Part shown: piece after piece, positions 7,969-14,107 of the stretch | How the letters are laid out: each line of letters starts with the position of its first letter | How positions within the stretch are numbered: the stretch's first letter is position 1 | Origin: a bacterium | GTDB taxonomy: Bacteria > JAHJDO01 | Length of the DNA: 14,410 bases | Assembly (NCBI GenBank): GCA_030671985.1 | Contig: DAOVHI010000020.1 | Coordinates: 1-14,410, forward strand | Direction: 5' to 3' | Notes under the pieces: generated by a model | What the model was told of the DNA's origin: nothing | Database searches by the model: none | What the model saw: only the letters and a program-made list of their open reading frames with translations | Made by a program: the position numbers and the translations under genes

Positions 7969-8460
7969 TTGAGAGAGAATAGGAAAAAAGAGGAAGCAGA
8001 AGGTCAGGAACTAGTAGAGAAGGTTGTGAATGTAAACAGGGTTGGTAAGGTTGTAAAGGGGGGAAGAAAGTTTGGTTTTAGTAGTCTTGTTGTAGTGGGC
8101 GATGGAGGTGGAAAAGTAGGGTATGGTATAGGTAAGGCAAACGCAGTGCCTGAGTCAATAAAAAAAGCTCTCCAATCAGCAAAGAAGAATATGGTGGATG
8201 TTTTAATTGTAGATACAACAATTCCGTTTGAAATAATAGGCCGTTATGACGCGGCGAGGATTATGTTGAAACCTGCTTCAAAGGGAACGGGTGTAATCGC
8301 AGGAAGCGCGGTTAGAGCCGTGTTAGAAGCCGTTGGCATTCAGAATGCTTTAACAAAGTGTTTGGGATCCAATAATCCAACGAATGTTGTTAGAGCAACA
8401 ATTGAAGGCTTGAGAAATATATCAGAGATTTATGAACTATCAAAAAAAAGGCACGGATAA
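7969..8460 (+). CDS. rpsE: 30S ribosomal protein S5 (TTG start)
   Basis: S5 lies near the mRNA entry site and influences decoding accuracy. The 163-residue protein has the double-stranded RNA-binding-like N-terminal domain: [20 protein letters not shown] (19-38), then [28 protein letters not shown]. The C-terminal domain follows with [23 protein letters not shown] and [13 protein letters not shown]. There is no suitable ATG at the 5' end. TTG 7969 is chosen because an exact GGAGG (7957-7961) lies 7 bases upstream. The stop TAA 8458-8460 abuts the rplO ATG at 8461. In many bacteria rpmD (L30) lies between these genes; here there is no space for it. Confidence 0.97.
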   Translation: MRENRKKEEAEGQELVEKVVNVNRVGKVVKGGRKFGFSSLVVVGDGGGKVGYGIGKANAVPESIKKALQSAKKNMVDVLIVDTTIPFEIIGRYDAARIMLKPASKGTGVIAGSAVRAVLEAVGIQNALTKCLGSNNPTNVVRATIEGLRNISEIYELSKKRHG

Positions 8461-8544
8461 ATGATATTAAGTAATTTGAAAGTTTCTGAGGGAGCTAAGA
8501 AGAGAAAGAAAATAGTTGGGCGTGGCAATGGCTCTGGTCATGGC

Positions 8545-8547
8545 TAA
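8545..8547 (+). other. In-frame TAA replacing the conserved GKT lysine of L15
   Basis: The TAA lies after a GHG tripeptide and before Thr-Ala-Cys-Lys-Gly, exactly where L15 proteins carry the Lys of the Gly-Lys-Thr segment. TAA is the normal stop of 17 of the 30 gene 3' ends in this window, including rpsE just upstream, so a general reassignment to Lys is very unlikely. A substitution rather than an indel is implied because the frame is unchanged on both sides. Confidence 0.9.
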
Positions 8548-8610
8548 ACTGCCTGCAAAGGGAGCAAAGGGCAGAGATCAAGATCTGGCGGAAAAGTTCG
8601 CCGTGGTTTT

Positions 8611-8625
8611 GAGGGAGGACAAATG
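8611..8625 (+). promoter_or_regulatory. Internal Shine-Dalgarno and ATG inside rplO (possible reinitiation site)
   Basis: The codons for the conserved FEGGQM motif of L15 read GAGGGAGGA followed three bases later by an ATG (8623). This forms an anti-16S-like site at 8611-8619 next to an in-frame start, 75 bases after the premature TAA. Ribosomes that stop at 8545 could restart here and reach the true rplO stop, keeping coupling to secY. The motif exists because of the protein sequence, so its presence alone does not prove use. Confidence 0.5.
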
Positions 8626-8901
8626 CCCCTCTATCGCAGGGTACCAAAAAGAGGGTTTACGAGTCGCTCAAGAGAGAAAATAGAAATTATAAATGTAGAA
8701 AAATTAGATTGTTTTAAGGATGGTTCAATAGTGAATCATGAGCATCTTATAGAGAAGGGGCTGCTAAAGTCTCAGGATAGTTTAATTAAAATTTTGGGCA
8801 GTGGAGATTTAAAAAAAAAGCTAAATGTAAAAGCGCATAGCTTTAGCGATGGTGCTGCTCGGAAAATTAGAGATGCCGGGGGGACTACAGAGGTTATATA
8901 A
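8623..8901 (+). CDS. Possible separately translated C-terminal part of L15
   Basis: If translation restarts at ATG 8623, the product would be 92 residues: L15 residues 55-146, beginning MPLYRRVPKRGF. It would keep the globular C-terminal domain (KGLLKSQDSLIKILGSGDL and KAHSFSDGAARKIRDAGG) and lose the long basic N-terminal extension that threads into 23S rRNA. That would leave a ribosomal protein of doubtful function. It is listed separately because it is the longest uninterrupted open frame of the gene. It is not a distinct gene and should be read as the 3' part of rplO. Confidence 0.4.
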   Translation: MPLYRRVPKRGFTSRSREKIEIINVEKLDCFKDGSIVNHEHLIEKGLLKSQDSLIKILGSGDLKKKLNVKAHSFSDGAARKIRDAGGTTEVI

Positions 8902-10214
8902 TGCTGTCAGGGTTTCGAGATATATTTAGAATACCAGAGTTAAAAAAGAGGGTTTTATTTACTTTAGCTATTATAGCTGTTTTTAGGATAGGTGCCTTTG
9001 TACCGACACCAGGAATAGATACTAGCGCATTGGTTAAATATTTTGCCAGCATGCAGGGCACTCTCTTCGGGATGGCAGACTTATTTTCAGGCGGGGCGCT
9101 ACGGAAGTTGTCCATATTTGCCTTAGGTATAATGCCATATATTAGTGCATCAATCATAATGCAATTGTTGACGCCGGTTATTCCTTATTTAGAAAAATTG
9201 TCAAAAGAAGGAGATTTTGGGCGGAAGAAGATAACTCAGTATACCAGATATGGAACAATAGTGGTAAGTATAATACAGTCCATTGGTATTAGCTTATGGC
9301 TGTCTAATCCACATAGTTTTGGGGGATTGATAATCGTTCCTAATCCGGGAATTTTCTTTCATTTCATAGTTGTAATGACACTTACTACAGGAACGGTATT
9401 CATTATGTGGCTCGGAGAACAAATAACTGAACGTGGGATAGGCAACGGGATATCACTTATAATTTTTGCGGGAATTGTTGCCGGAATGCCTGGAGATCTG
9501 GGCAGAACCTGGAAATTATTTAATACCGGACAGATGAGATTCTTTTCATTAATATTTCTCGCAGCAATTATGATTGCAGTTATTGCAGCGGTGGTCTTAA
9601 TTACGCAAGGGTACAGGAAGATACCTGTTCAATATGCAAAGCGTATTGTTGGAAGAAAAATGTATGGAGGGCAGAGCACGCACATTCCTTTGCGTGTAAA
9701 TCAGGCAGGAGTGATCCCGATTATATTTGCTGTTTCCATTATGATGTTTCCGCAGACAATAATGACCTTTTTACCGGGTAAAAGTTCATTAATTGGAACC
9801 ATTGTTTCTTATTTTTCGATGAATCAATGGCCTGGTATGATAATGTATGTAACTTTAATTATATTATTCACATACTTTTACACAGCCATTACTTTTAATC
9901 CTGTGGAAATGGCTGATAATATGAAGAAATATGGAGGATTTGTTCCTGGTATAAGACCAGGTAAACCAACTGCTGAATATTTTGATAGGATAATGACAAA
10001 AATTGCTTTTGCAGGAGGTATATTTTTAGGGGCTATAGCAATCTTGCCAACACTGCTGACAAAGTGGATGAATATTCCATTTTATTTTGGAGGAACTTCA
10101 CTTTTAATAGTTGTCGGGGTTGCTCTTGATACAATGAAGCAGGTAGAATCGCACCTATTAATGAGACATTACGAAGGGTTTATGAAAAAGGGCAAACTGA
10201 GAGCGCGGTACTAG
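8901..10214 (+). CDS. secY: Protein translocase subunit SecY
   Basis: SecY is the channel subunit of the SecYEG translocon in the inner membrane, passing unfolded proteins outward or laterally into the bilayer. The 437 residues contain about ten hydrophobic segments, roughly at 17-36, 72-92, 115-135, 151-171, 183-197, 214-235, 268-288, 312-332, 367-385 and 395-411. The plug region follows TM1, with LFSGGALRKLSIFALGIMPY at 61-80. The conserved TERGIGNGISL (176-186), RVNQAGVIP (265-273) and the cytosolic GIRPG (350-354) of the C5 loop are present. The ATG overlaps the rplO stop by one base and AGAGG at 8889-8893 is the ribosome binding site. A premature stop in rplO could therefore reduce SecY synthesis. 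Confidence 0.98.
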   Translation: MLSGFRDIFRIPELKKRVLFTLAIIAVFRIGAFVPTPGIDTSALVKYFASMQGTLFGMADLFSGGALRKLSIFALGIMPYISASIIMQLLTPVIPYLEKLSKEGDFGRKKITQYTRYGTIVVSIIQSIGISLWLSNPHSFGGLIIVPNPGIFFHFIVVMTLTTGTVFIMWLGEQITERGIGNGISLIIFAGIVAGMPGDLGRTWKLFNTGQMRFFSLIFLAAIMIAVIAAVVLITQGYRKIPVQYAKRIVGRKMYGGQSTHIPLRVNQAGVIPIIFAVSIMMFPQTIMTFLPGKSSLIGTIVSYFSMNQWPGMIMYVTLIILFTYFYTAITFNPVEMADNMKKYGGFVPGIRPGKPTAEYFDRIMTKIAFAGGIFLGAIAILPTLLTKWMNIPFYFGGTSLLIVVGVALDTMKQVESHLLMRHYEGFMKKGKLRARY

Positions 10215-10232
10215 AGAGGTAATAAGGGGAGT

Positions 10233-10892
10233 ATGTATATAATTTTATTAGGGGCTCCGGGAGCAGGTAAGGGGACACTGGCTAAAATGATTGAGAAGAA
10301 ATTTGGTATATCTCATTTGTCTACAGGGGATATTCTCAGAGATAATGTTAATAGAAAAACTTGTGTGGGAAATCAAGCCAAAGAGTATATGAATAATGGG
10401 AAACTGGTTCCTGATGATATTATGATACAGATGGTAAAGGGAAGAGTTCTCGAGGAAGATTGTAAAACTGGTTTTGTGTTGGATGGGTTTCCCAGGACGA
10501 TAGAACAAGCCGAGGCATTGGAATTGATATTTAATGGACTTAATGTAACGATTGATGCTGTTCTTAACTTGAAAGCATCTCAGGAGACAATTATAGAAAG
10601 ACTTTCCGGGAGAATAATATGTAATGGGTGCGAAGTAATTTATCATACGGAAAATATTCCTCCTAAGTTTGAGGGTAAGTGTGACAAGTGTGGTGATAAA
10701 TTGTATCAGCGCGATGATGATAAAAAAGATGTTGTTAAAAAAAGATTGATAGTGTATAAGACACGAACAAAAAAATTAATTTCGTATTATGAACGGCAAA
10801 ATTCCTTCTATGAAATTGATGCTAACAAAAAGGCTGATGAAATGTTTGTGGAAGTCTGCAAAAACTTAGAAAAAGTTGGTAAAAGTGGGTAA
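10233..10892 (+). CDS. adk: Adenylate kinase, long form with zinc-type LID
   Basis: Adenylate kinase interconverts ATP plus AMP with two ADP in the cytoplasm. The 219 residues are the long-lid form. The Walker A loop is GAPGAGKGT at 7-15. AMP-site residues include T31, R36 and the DGFPRT motif at 84-89 with R88. The LID carries two CxxC pairs (C130/C133 and C150/C153) flanking the NIPPK segment, as in zinc-containing Gram-positive-type enzymes, followed by QRDDD. AAGGGGAG at 10224-10231 precedes the ATG at a rather short distance. The gene follows secY directly, as in many bacteria, but map (methionine aminopeptidase) is absent between it and infA. Its end overlaps infA by 8 bases. Confidence 0.98.
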   Translation: MYIILLGAPGAGKGTLAKMIEKKFGISHLSTGDILRDNVNRKTCVGNQAKEYMNNGKLVPDDIMIQMVKGRVLEEDCKTGFVLDGFPRTIEQAEALELIFNGLNVTIDAVLNLKASQETIIERLSGRIICNGCEVIYHTENIPPKFEGKCDKCGDKLYQRDDDKKDVVKKRLIVYKTRTKKLISYYERQNSFYEIDANKKADEMFVEVCKNLEKVGKSG

Positions 10893-11103
10893 AGAAGAAG
10901 CGATAGAAGTAAGAGGCAAAGTAATAGATATGTTGCCTAATACAAAATTTAGAGTAGAGCTGGAAAATGGGCATACAGTACTTGCTCATCTTGGCGGAAA
11001 AATGAGAATGCGGTATATAAAAATTCTTTTGGGAGACGAAGTAAGTGTTGAACTTTCCCCTTATGATTTAACGAGAGGACGAATCGTATACAGGTTTAAA
11101 TAA
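10885..11103 (+). CDS. infA: Translation initiation factor IF-1
   Basis: IF-1 is an OB-fold protein that blocks the A site during initiation. From GTG 10885 the product is 72 residues, the usual size. It begins [12 protein letters not shown] and contains [14 protein letters not shown], then [21 protein letters not shown] and the diagnostic [18 protein letters not shown] ending. A TTG at 10876 would add three residues (75 total). I prefer GTG because the family N-terminus aligns there. Neither start has a visible Shine-Dalgarno. The GTG overlaps the adk stop (10890-10892), so reinitiation after adk probably drives translation. Confidence 0.95.
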   Translation: MGKEEAIEVRGKVIDMLPNTKFRVELENGHTVLAHLGGKMRMRYIKILLGDEVSVELSPYDLTRGRIVYRFK

Positions 11104-11105
11104 TT

Positions 11106-11219
11106 ATGAAAGTAAGAGTTTCAGTCAGAAGAATGTGTGATCAGTGCAGAATAGTAAAGAGAGGTAGAGTCCTCAGGGTTATTTGTAAAAATCCAAAACA
11201 TAAACAAAGGCAGAAGTAA
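11106..11219 (+). CDS. rpmJ: 50S ribosomal protein L36, zinc-binding form
   Basis: L36 is the smallest large-subunit protein and joins 23S rRNA segments below the L7/L12 stalk. The 37-residue product begins [14 protein letters not shown] and continues through [19 protein letters not shown]11, C14, C27 and H32 give the CxxC...CxxxxH zinc ribbon, so this is the zinc-containing C+ form. The start is 2 bases after the infA stop, and only a weak AGGT lies upstream, which suggests coupling. The position between infA and rpsM is classical. The protein is short but unmistakable. Confidence 0.97.
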   Translation: MKVRVSVRRMCDQCRIVKRGRVLRVICKNPKHKQRQK

Positions 11220-11239
11220 AAAGCATAGAGTGAGATAGA

Positions 11240-11626
11240 ATGGCTAGAATACATGGTGTAGATTTACCGAAGGATAAGAAGGTTTTAGTAGGGTTGTCAT
11301 ATATTTATGGGATAGGGAGGACATTGTCCGGCAAGATTTTGAAGATCGTGAATGTTTCTCCTGATAAACGAGTAAAAGATTTAACAGAAGACGAAATAAG
11401 TAAAATAGCCTCTATAATACAGGAAAGTTATGAGATAGAAGGTTCTTTGCGTCGCAGTGTGGCTTCTCATATCAGAAGATTGATTGATGTAGGTTCGTAC
11501 AGAGGTACAAGACATCGTAGAAAATTGCCTGTTAGAGGACAAAGGACGAAGACTAATGCAAGAACTAGAAAGGGTCCAAAACGAATAGTAATGAGAGCTA
11601 GGCAAAAGGAATCTAAGTCCACGTGA
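11240..11626 (+). CDS. rpsM: 30S ribosomal protein S13
   Basis: S13 lies in the 30S head, forms inter-subunit bridges and touches P-site tRNA with its C-terminal tail. The 128-residue sequence shows [20 protein letters not shown], then [13 protein letters not shown] (23-35) and the H2TH-type core. The strongly diagnostic [20 protein letters not shown] (about 87-106) and [13 protein letters not shown] follow, before a lysine-rich tail. The 20-base gap to rpmJ holds only a weak purine-rich ribosome binding site. Gap to rpsK is 17 bases. Confidence 0.98.
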   Translation: MARIHGVDLPKDKKVLVGLSYIYGIGRTLSGKILKIVNVSPDKRVKDLTEDEISKIASIIQESYEIEGSLRRSVASHIRRLIDVGSYRGTRHRRKLPVRGQRTKTNARTRKGPKRIVMRARQKESKST

Positions 11627-11643
11627 TTGTAGGGGAGTAAATA

Positions 11644-12042
11644 ATGGCTAAAGCGAAGAGAAAGACTAAGAAATTAAGTAAAAAAATAACGAAGAATGTT
11701 CCTTCGGGGATTGTTTATATTCAAGCAACATTTAATAATACGATAGTTACTATAACGGATCTTTCGGGTAACGTTTTATCATGGGCAAGCGCTGGAGGTT
11801 GTGGCTTTTCAGGTTCAAGAAAAAGCACGCCGTTTGCGGCACAAGTGACTGCTGGGGCAGCCGCACAGAAAGCTATTGCGCATGGAATGAGGCAGGTTGA
11901 GATTTATGTAAAAGGACCAGGAAGTGGTAGAGAAACAGCAATAAGGGCTCTTCAGGCGGCGGGATTAGGAATAAATTCAATAAAAGATGTAACGCCTATA
12001 CCGCATAATGGGTGCAGACCGCCTAAGAGAAGAAGAGTCTAA
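11644..12042 (+). CDS. rpsK: 30S ribosomal protein S11
   Basis: S11 forms part of the 30S platform near the mRNA exit and E site. The 132 residues have a lysine-rich N-terminus, then [22 protein letters not shown] (23-44), [20 protein letters not shown] (47-66), [10 protein letters not shown] and [11 protein letters not shown]-like residues ([19 protein letters not shown]). It ends in the invariant [24 protein letters not shown] at 11632-11637 precedes ATG 11644 at good spacing. The family asparagine-glycine of HNGC is the usual isoaspartate site. Confidence 0.98.
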   Translation: MAKAKRKTKKLSKKITKNVPSGIVYIQATFNNTIVTITDLSGNVLSWASAGGCGFSGSRKSTPFAAQVTAGAAAQKAIAHGMRQVEIYVKGPGSGRETAIRALQAAGLGINSIKDVTPIPHNGCRPPKRRRV

Positions 12043-12061
12043 TTAGCAGGAGGTTATAAAT

Positions 12062-12688
12062 TTGGGTAGATATATTGGGCCGGTTTGTAGATTGTGCAAA
12101 AGAGAGGGAGAAAAGTTATTTTTGAAAGGCAGATCTTGCAACATTGAAAAATGTGCTTTGGAGAAAAGGAATGCTGCTTTGGGTAAGCGCTTTCAGAGAA
12201 AACGAAAGATGTCTGATTTTGGCTTAAGGTTAAGAGAAAAGCAAAAGGCAAAGAGGATATACGGCATTTTAGAGAAGCAGTTCAAAGGATATTATAAGAT
12301 GGCTACTAAACGCAAGGGTGTAACAGGAGAGATATTGCTGGAGTTATTAGAAAGACGTTTGGATAATGTTGTTTTTCGCTGTGGTTTTGCGACGACTAGA
12401 AGAGAGTCAAGGCAATTAGTAAGTCACGGTCACTTTCTTGTAAATGGAAGGGTTGTAGATATACCTTCGTATTTAATGAATCCCGATGAAAAAGTTCAGA
12501 TAAAAGATAAAGATAAAGAATGTGATTTTTTCAAAAATATAATTGAACTGACAAAGGAAAAGGAGATTCCTGCTTGGTTAGAAGTTGATAAGAAAGATCT
12601 CGCGGGGAAGATACTCAAAATTCCATCTCGTGAGGAAATGGGAGTATCCTTAAAAGAGCAGCTGATTGTTGAATTATATTCAAAATAG
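12062..12688 (+). CDS. rpsD: 30S ribosomal protein S4, zinc-binding form (TTG start)
   Basis: S4 is a primary 16S rRNA binder that nucleates the 30S body and, in E. coli, represses the alpha operon. The 208-residue protein begins GRYIGPVCRLCKREGEKLFL, with C9, C12, C26 and C31 forming the zinc knuckle of the C+ type. The S4 RNA-binding domain appears at about residues 97-140, with LLELLERRLDNVVFRCGFA, then RRESRQLVSHGHFLVNGR. No ATG fits. TTG 12062 is chosen because AGGAGG at 12048-12053 lies 8 bases upstream and GRY is the family start. An S4-type pseudoknot leader before rpsM cannot fit in the short gap seen. Confidence 0.97.
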   Translation: MGRYIGPVCRLCKREGEKLFLKGRSCNIEKCALEKRNAALGKRFQRKRKMSDFGLRLREKQKAKRIYGILEKQFKGYYKMATKRKGVTGEILLELLERRLDNVVFRCGFATTRRESRQLVSHGHFLVNGRVVDIPSYLMNPDEKVQIKDKDKECDFFKNIIELTKEKEIPAWLEVDKKDLAGKILKIPSREEMGVSLKEQLIVELYSK

Positions 12689-12697
12689 GAGAAGAAT

Positions 12698-13708
12698 ATG
12701 CCTTTAAAGTTAAAAAATTTTGAGATGCCAAAAAAAGTGGAGTGTGATGATAAAGTATCTAGTAGTACATTTGGAAAATTCACAATAGAGCCTTTCGAAC
12801 GTGGTTTTGGCACGACAATAGGTAACGCACTTCGTAGAGTTATGCTTTCTTCGTTAGAAGGTACTGCTGTAAAAGCTGTCAAAATAAAAAATATTCTTCA
12901 TGAGTTTTCTACAATTAAGGATGTAAAAGAGGATATTGTTGAAGTGGTTTTGAATTTAAAACAGTTAATTGTAAAGAGCTCCAACGATTCTTCCAAAGTA
13001 CTGACTGTTAAGGCTAAGGGCTCTAAAGATGTAAAAGCATCCAATATTAAAGTAAGTAGCGGAGTGGAAATTATTAATCCGAATTTGCATATAGCTACAC
13101 TTGGCAAAAGCGGTACGTTGGATATGGAAATTCACATTGGTAAAGGCAGAGGATACGTAACTGCAGAAGAAAACAAGGAGGAAAAGCAGCCAGTTGATCT
13201 AATAAATTTTGATTCATTTTTTTCTCCTGTAAAACGAGTGAGTTATACTGTAGAAGATGCAAGAGTTGGGCAGAGGACAAATTATGATAGGCTGATTTTA
13301 GAAGTATGGACAAATGGGACTATTTCTCCGTATGACGCTATTGTTTCTGCTGCAGAGGTTATTAACGAACATTTAATGTTATTTATAGCTCCCGAAAAAA
13401 TAAAAACCGAAGAAGTAGAGCAGGTTAGTGAAGAGGAGAAAAAAAGAGATAAGTATTTAGAGCAAAACATAAACGAGTTAGAATTATCTGTTAGAGCGTC
13501 CAATTGTTTGAAGGCGGCAAATATTAAAACAATTGGAGAACTTGTACGAAAAACAGAAGCTCAAATGCTCAAATATAGAAATTTTGGAAAGAAATCCTTG
13601 AATGAAATAAAGGATATTTTGACTAAAATGGGATTGGATTTTAAGAATAAATCAGAAGTTTCAAATGATTCAAAAGAAGAAAAATCAAAAACTAAAAAGA
13701 AGAAGTGA
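12698..13708 (+). CDS. rpoA: DNA-directed RNA polymerase subunit alpha
   Basis: Alpha dimerises to scaffold RNA polymerase assembly, and its C-terminal domain binds UP elements and activators. The 336 residues show the N-terminal domain (1 to about 233) with [20 protein letters not shown] and VMLSSLEG. Further blocks are [20 protein letters not shown], then [20 protein letters not shown] and [12 protein letters not shown]. An acidic linker (about 234-255) leads to the C-terminal domain at 256-315. The DNA-contact residues R266, N269, C270, K272, G297, K299 and S300 match E. coli positions offset by one. A lysine/serine-rich tail (316-336) follows. AGGAGA at 12687-12692 overlaps the rpsD stop. 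Confidence 0.98.
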   Translation: MPLKLKNFEMPKKVECDDKVSSSTFGKFTIEPFERGFGTTIGNALRRVMLSSLEGTAVKAVKIKNILHEFSTIKDVKEDIVEVVLNLKQLIVKSSNDSSKVLTVKAKGSKDVKASNIKVSSGVEIINPNLHIATLGKSGTLDMEIHIGKGRGYVTAEENKEEKQPVDLINFDSFFSPVKRVSYTVEDARVGQRTNYDRLILEVWTNGTISPYDAIVSAAEVINEHLMLFIAPEKIKTEEVEQVSEEEKKRDKYLEQNINELELSVRASNCLKAANIKTIGELVRKTEAQMLKYRNFGKKSLNEIKDILTKMGLDFKNKSEVSNDSKEEKSKTKKKK

Positions 13709-13711
13709 AAA

Positions 13712-14065
13712 ATGCGGCATAAAAAAGCAGGCAGAAAATTAGGGCGGACGTCGAGTCACAGGAAGGCTCTATTTATGAATTTATTATGTTCTCTGTTTGA
13801 GCATGAAAAGATTAAAACAACAGAGGCAAAAGGTAAAGAGATTAAAAGGTTAGGTGATAAATTAATCAGTTTAGCAAAAAGAGGAGACCTGCACGCCAGG
13901 CGCATAGCGGCAACGACAATTATTAATAAAAAAATATTAACAAAGTTATTTAATAAAATCGCTCCGGAGCTTAAAGACAAACAAGGCGGATATATTCGTT
14001 TAATAAAAATAGGCGCACGTCTCGGAGACGCTGCTCCGCAGGTTATTGTAGAAATTATCAAGTAG
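13712..14065 (+). CDS. rplQ: 50S ribosomal protein L17
   Basis: L17 binds near the tunnel exit region of the large subunit. The 117 residues begin MRHKKAGRKLGRTSSHRKAL (the most diagnostic part) and continue with FMNLLCSLFEHEKIKTTEAKGKEIKR (21-46), then KLISLAKRGD. The GGYIRLIKIGARLGDAAPQVIVEI ending completes the match. It starts 3 bases after rpoA without a clear Shine-Dalgarno. In the classical order it closes the alpha operon, but no T-tailed hairpin follows its TAG, and the next gene starts 42 bases on. Confidence 0.98.
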   Translation: MRHKKAGRKLGRTSSHRKALFMNLLCSLFEHEKIKTTEAKGKEIKRLGDKLISLAKRGDLHARRIAATTIINKKILTKLFNKIAPELKDKQGGYIRLIKIGARLGDAAPQVIVEIIK

Positions 14066-14107
14066 AAACAGTCCGCGATTTGTTCTGTCTCTGGGGGAAG
14101 TAGCATC
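14066..14107 (+). other. rplQ-etfA intergenic gap, no terminator seen
   Basis: This 42-base gap is the longest in the window. It holds only a 4-base ACAG/CTGT inverted match without a T-run, and then the strong GGGGGAAG ribosome binding site of etfA. No convincing -35/-10 promoter is visible. The simplest reading is that etfA is co-transcribed with the ribosomal genes, possibly at a lower level. Confidence 0.5.

Larger units (their letters stand above)
8461..8901 (+). pseudogene. rplO: 50S ribosomal protein L15, full-length frame interrupted by in-frame TAA
   Basis: L15 is a large-subunit assembly protein contacting 23S rRNA domains II and V. Read through, the frame gives 146 residues, the usual length, and matches the family from end to end. 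It shows LKVSEGAKKRKK near the N-terminus, the GRGNGSGHG loop (21-29 region), KGQRSRSGGKVRRGFEGGQM, PLYRRVPKRGF and a GGTTEVI ending. Codon 29 (8545-8547) is TAA where the family has the Lys of GKT. A single A-to-T change from AAA would produce it. The flanking codons show no decay or frameshift, so the lesion is recent, an error in the assembled sequence, or tolerated through readthrough or reinitiation. The stop overlaps the secY ATG by one base. Confidence 0.9.

Noticed and set aside
8545-8547. Reassignment of TAA to lysine in this organism
   Set aside because: TAA ends 17 of the 30 genes whose 3' ends are visible, including rpsE and rplO itself; TAG ends 10 and TGA 3. A general sense meaning for TAA would extend most of these proteins.
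8461-8547. Separate 28-residue small protein ending at the rplO TAA
   Set aside because: The sequence is simply the L15 N-terminus (LKVSEGAKKRKK...GRGNGSG), so it is a truncated L15 product and not an independent gene.
9945-9961. Hairpin CCTGGT/ACCAGG with 5-base loop in secY
   Set aside because: It encodes the invariant PGIRPG loop of SecY and has no terminator-like T-run.
10248-10646. 132-codon minus-strand open frame over adk
   Set aside because: Antisense to a complete adenylate kinase; composition is that of reversed codons and no motif is recognised.
13961-14030. GC-rich palindromes GCTCCGGAGC (13961-13970) and CGTCT/AGACG (14018-14030) near the end of rplQ as a possible terminator
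   Set aside because: Both are within conserved L17 codons and neither is followed by a T-run, so a Rho-independent terminator is not supported.
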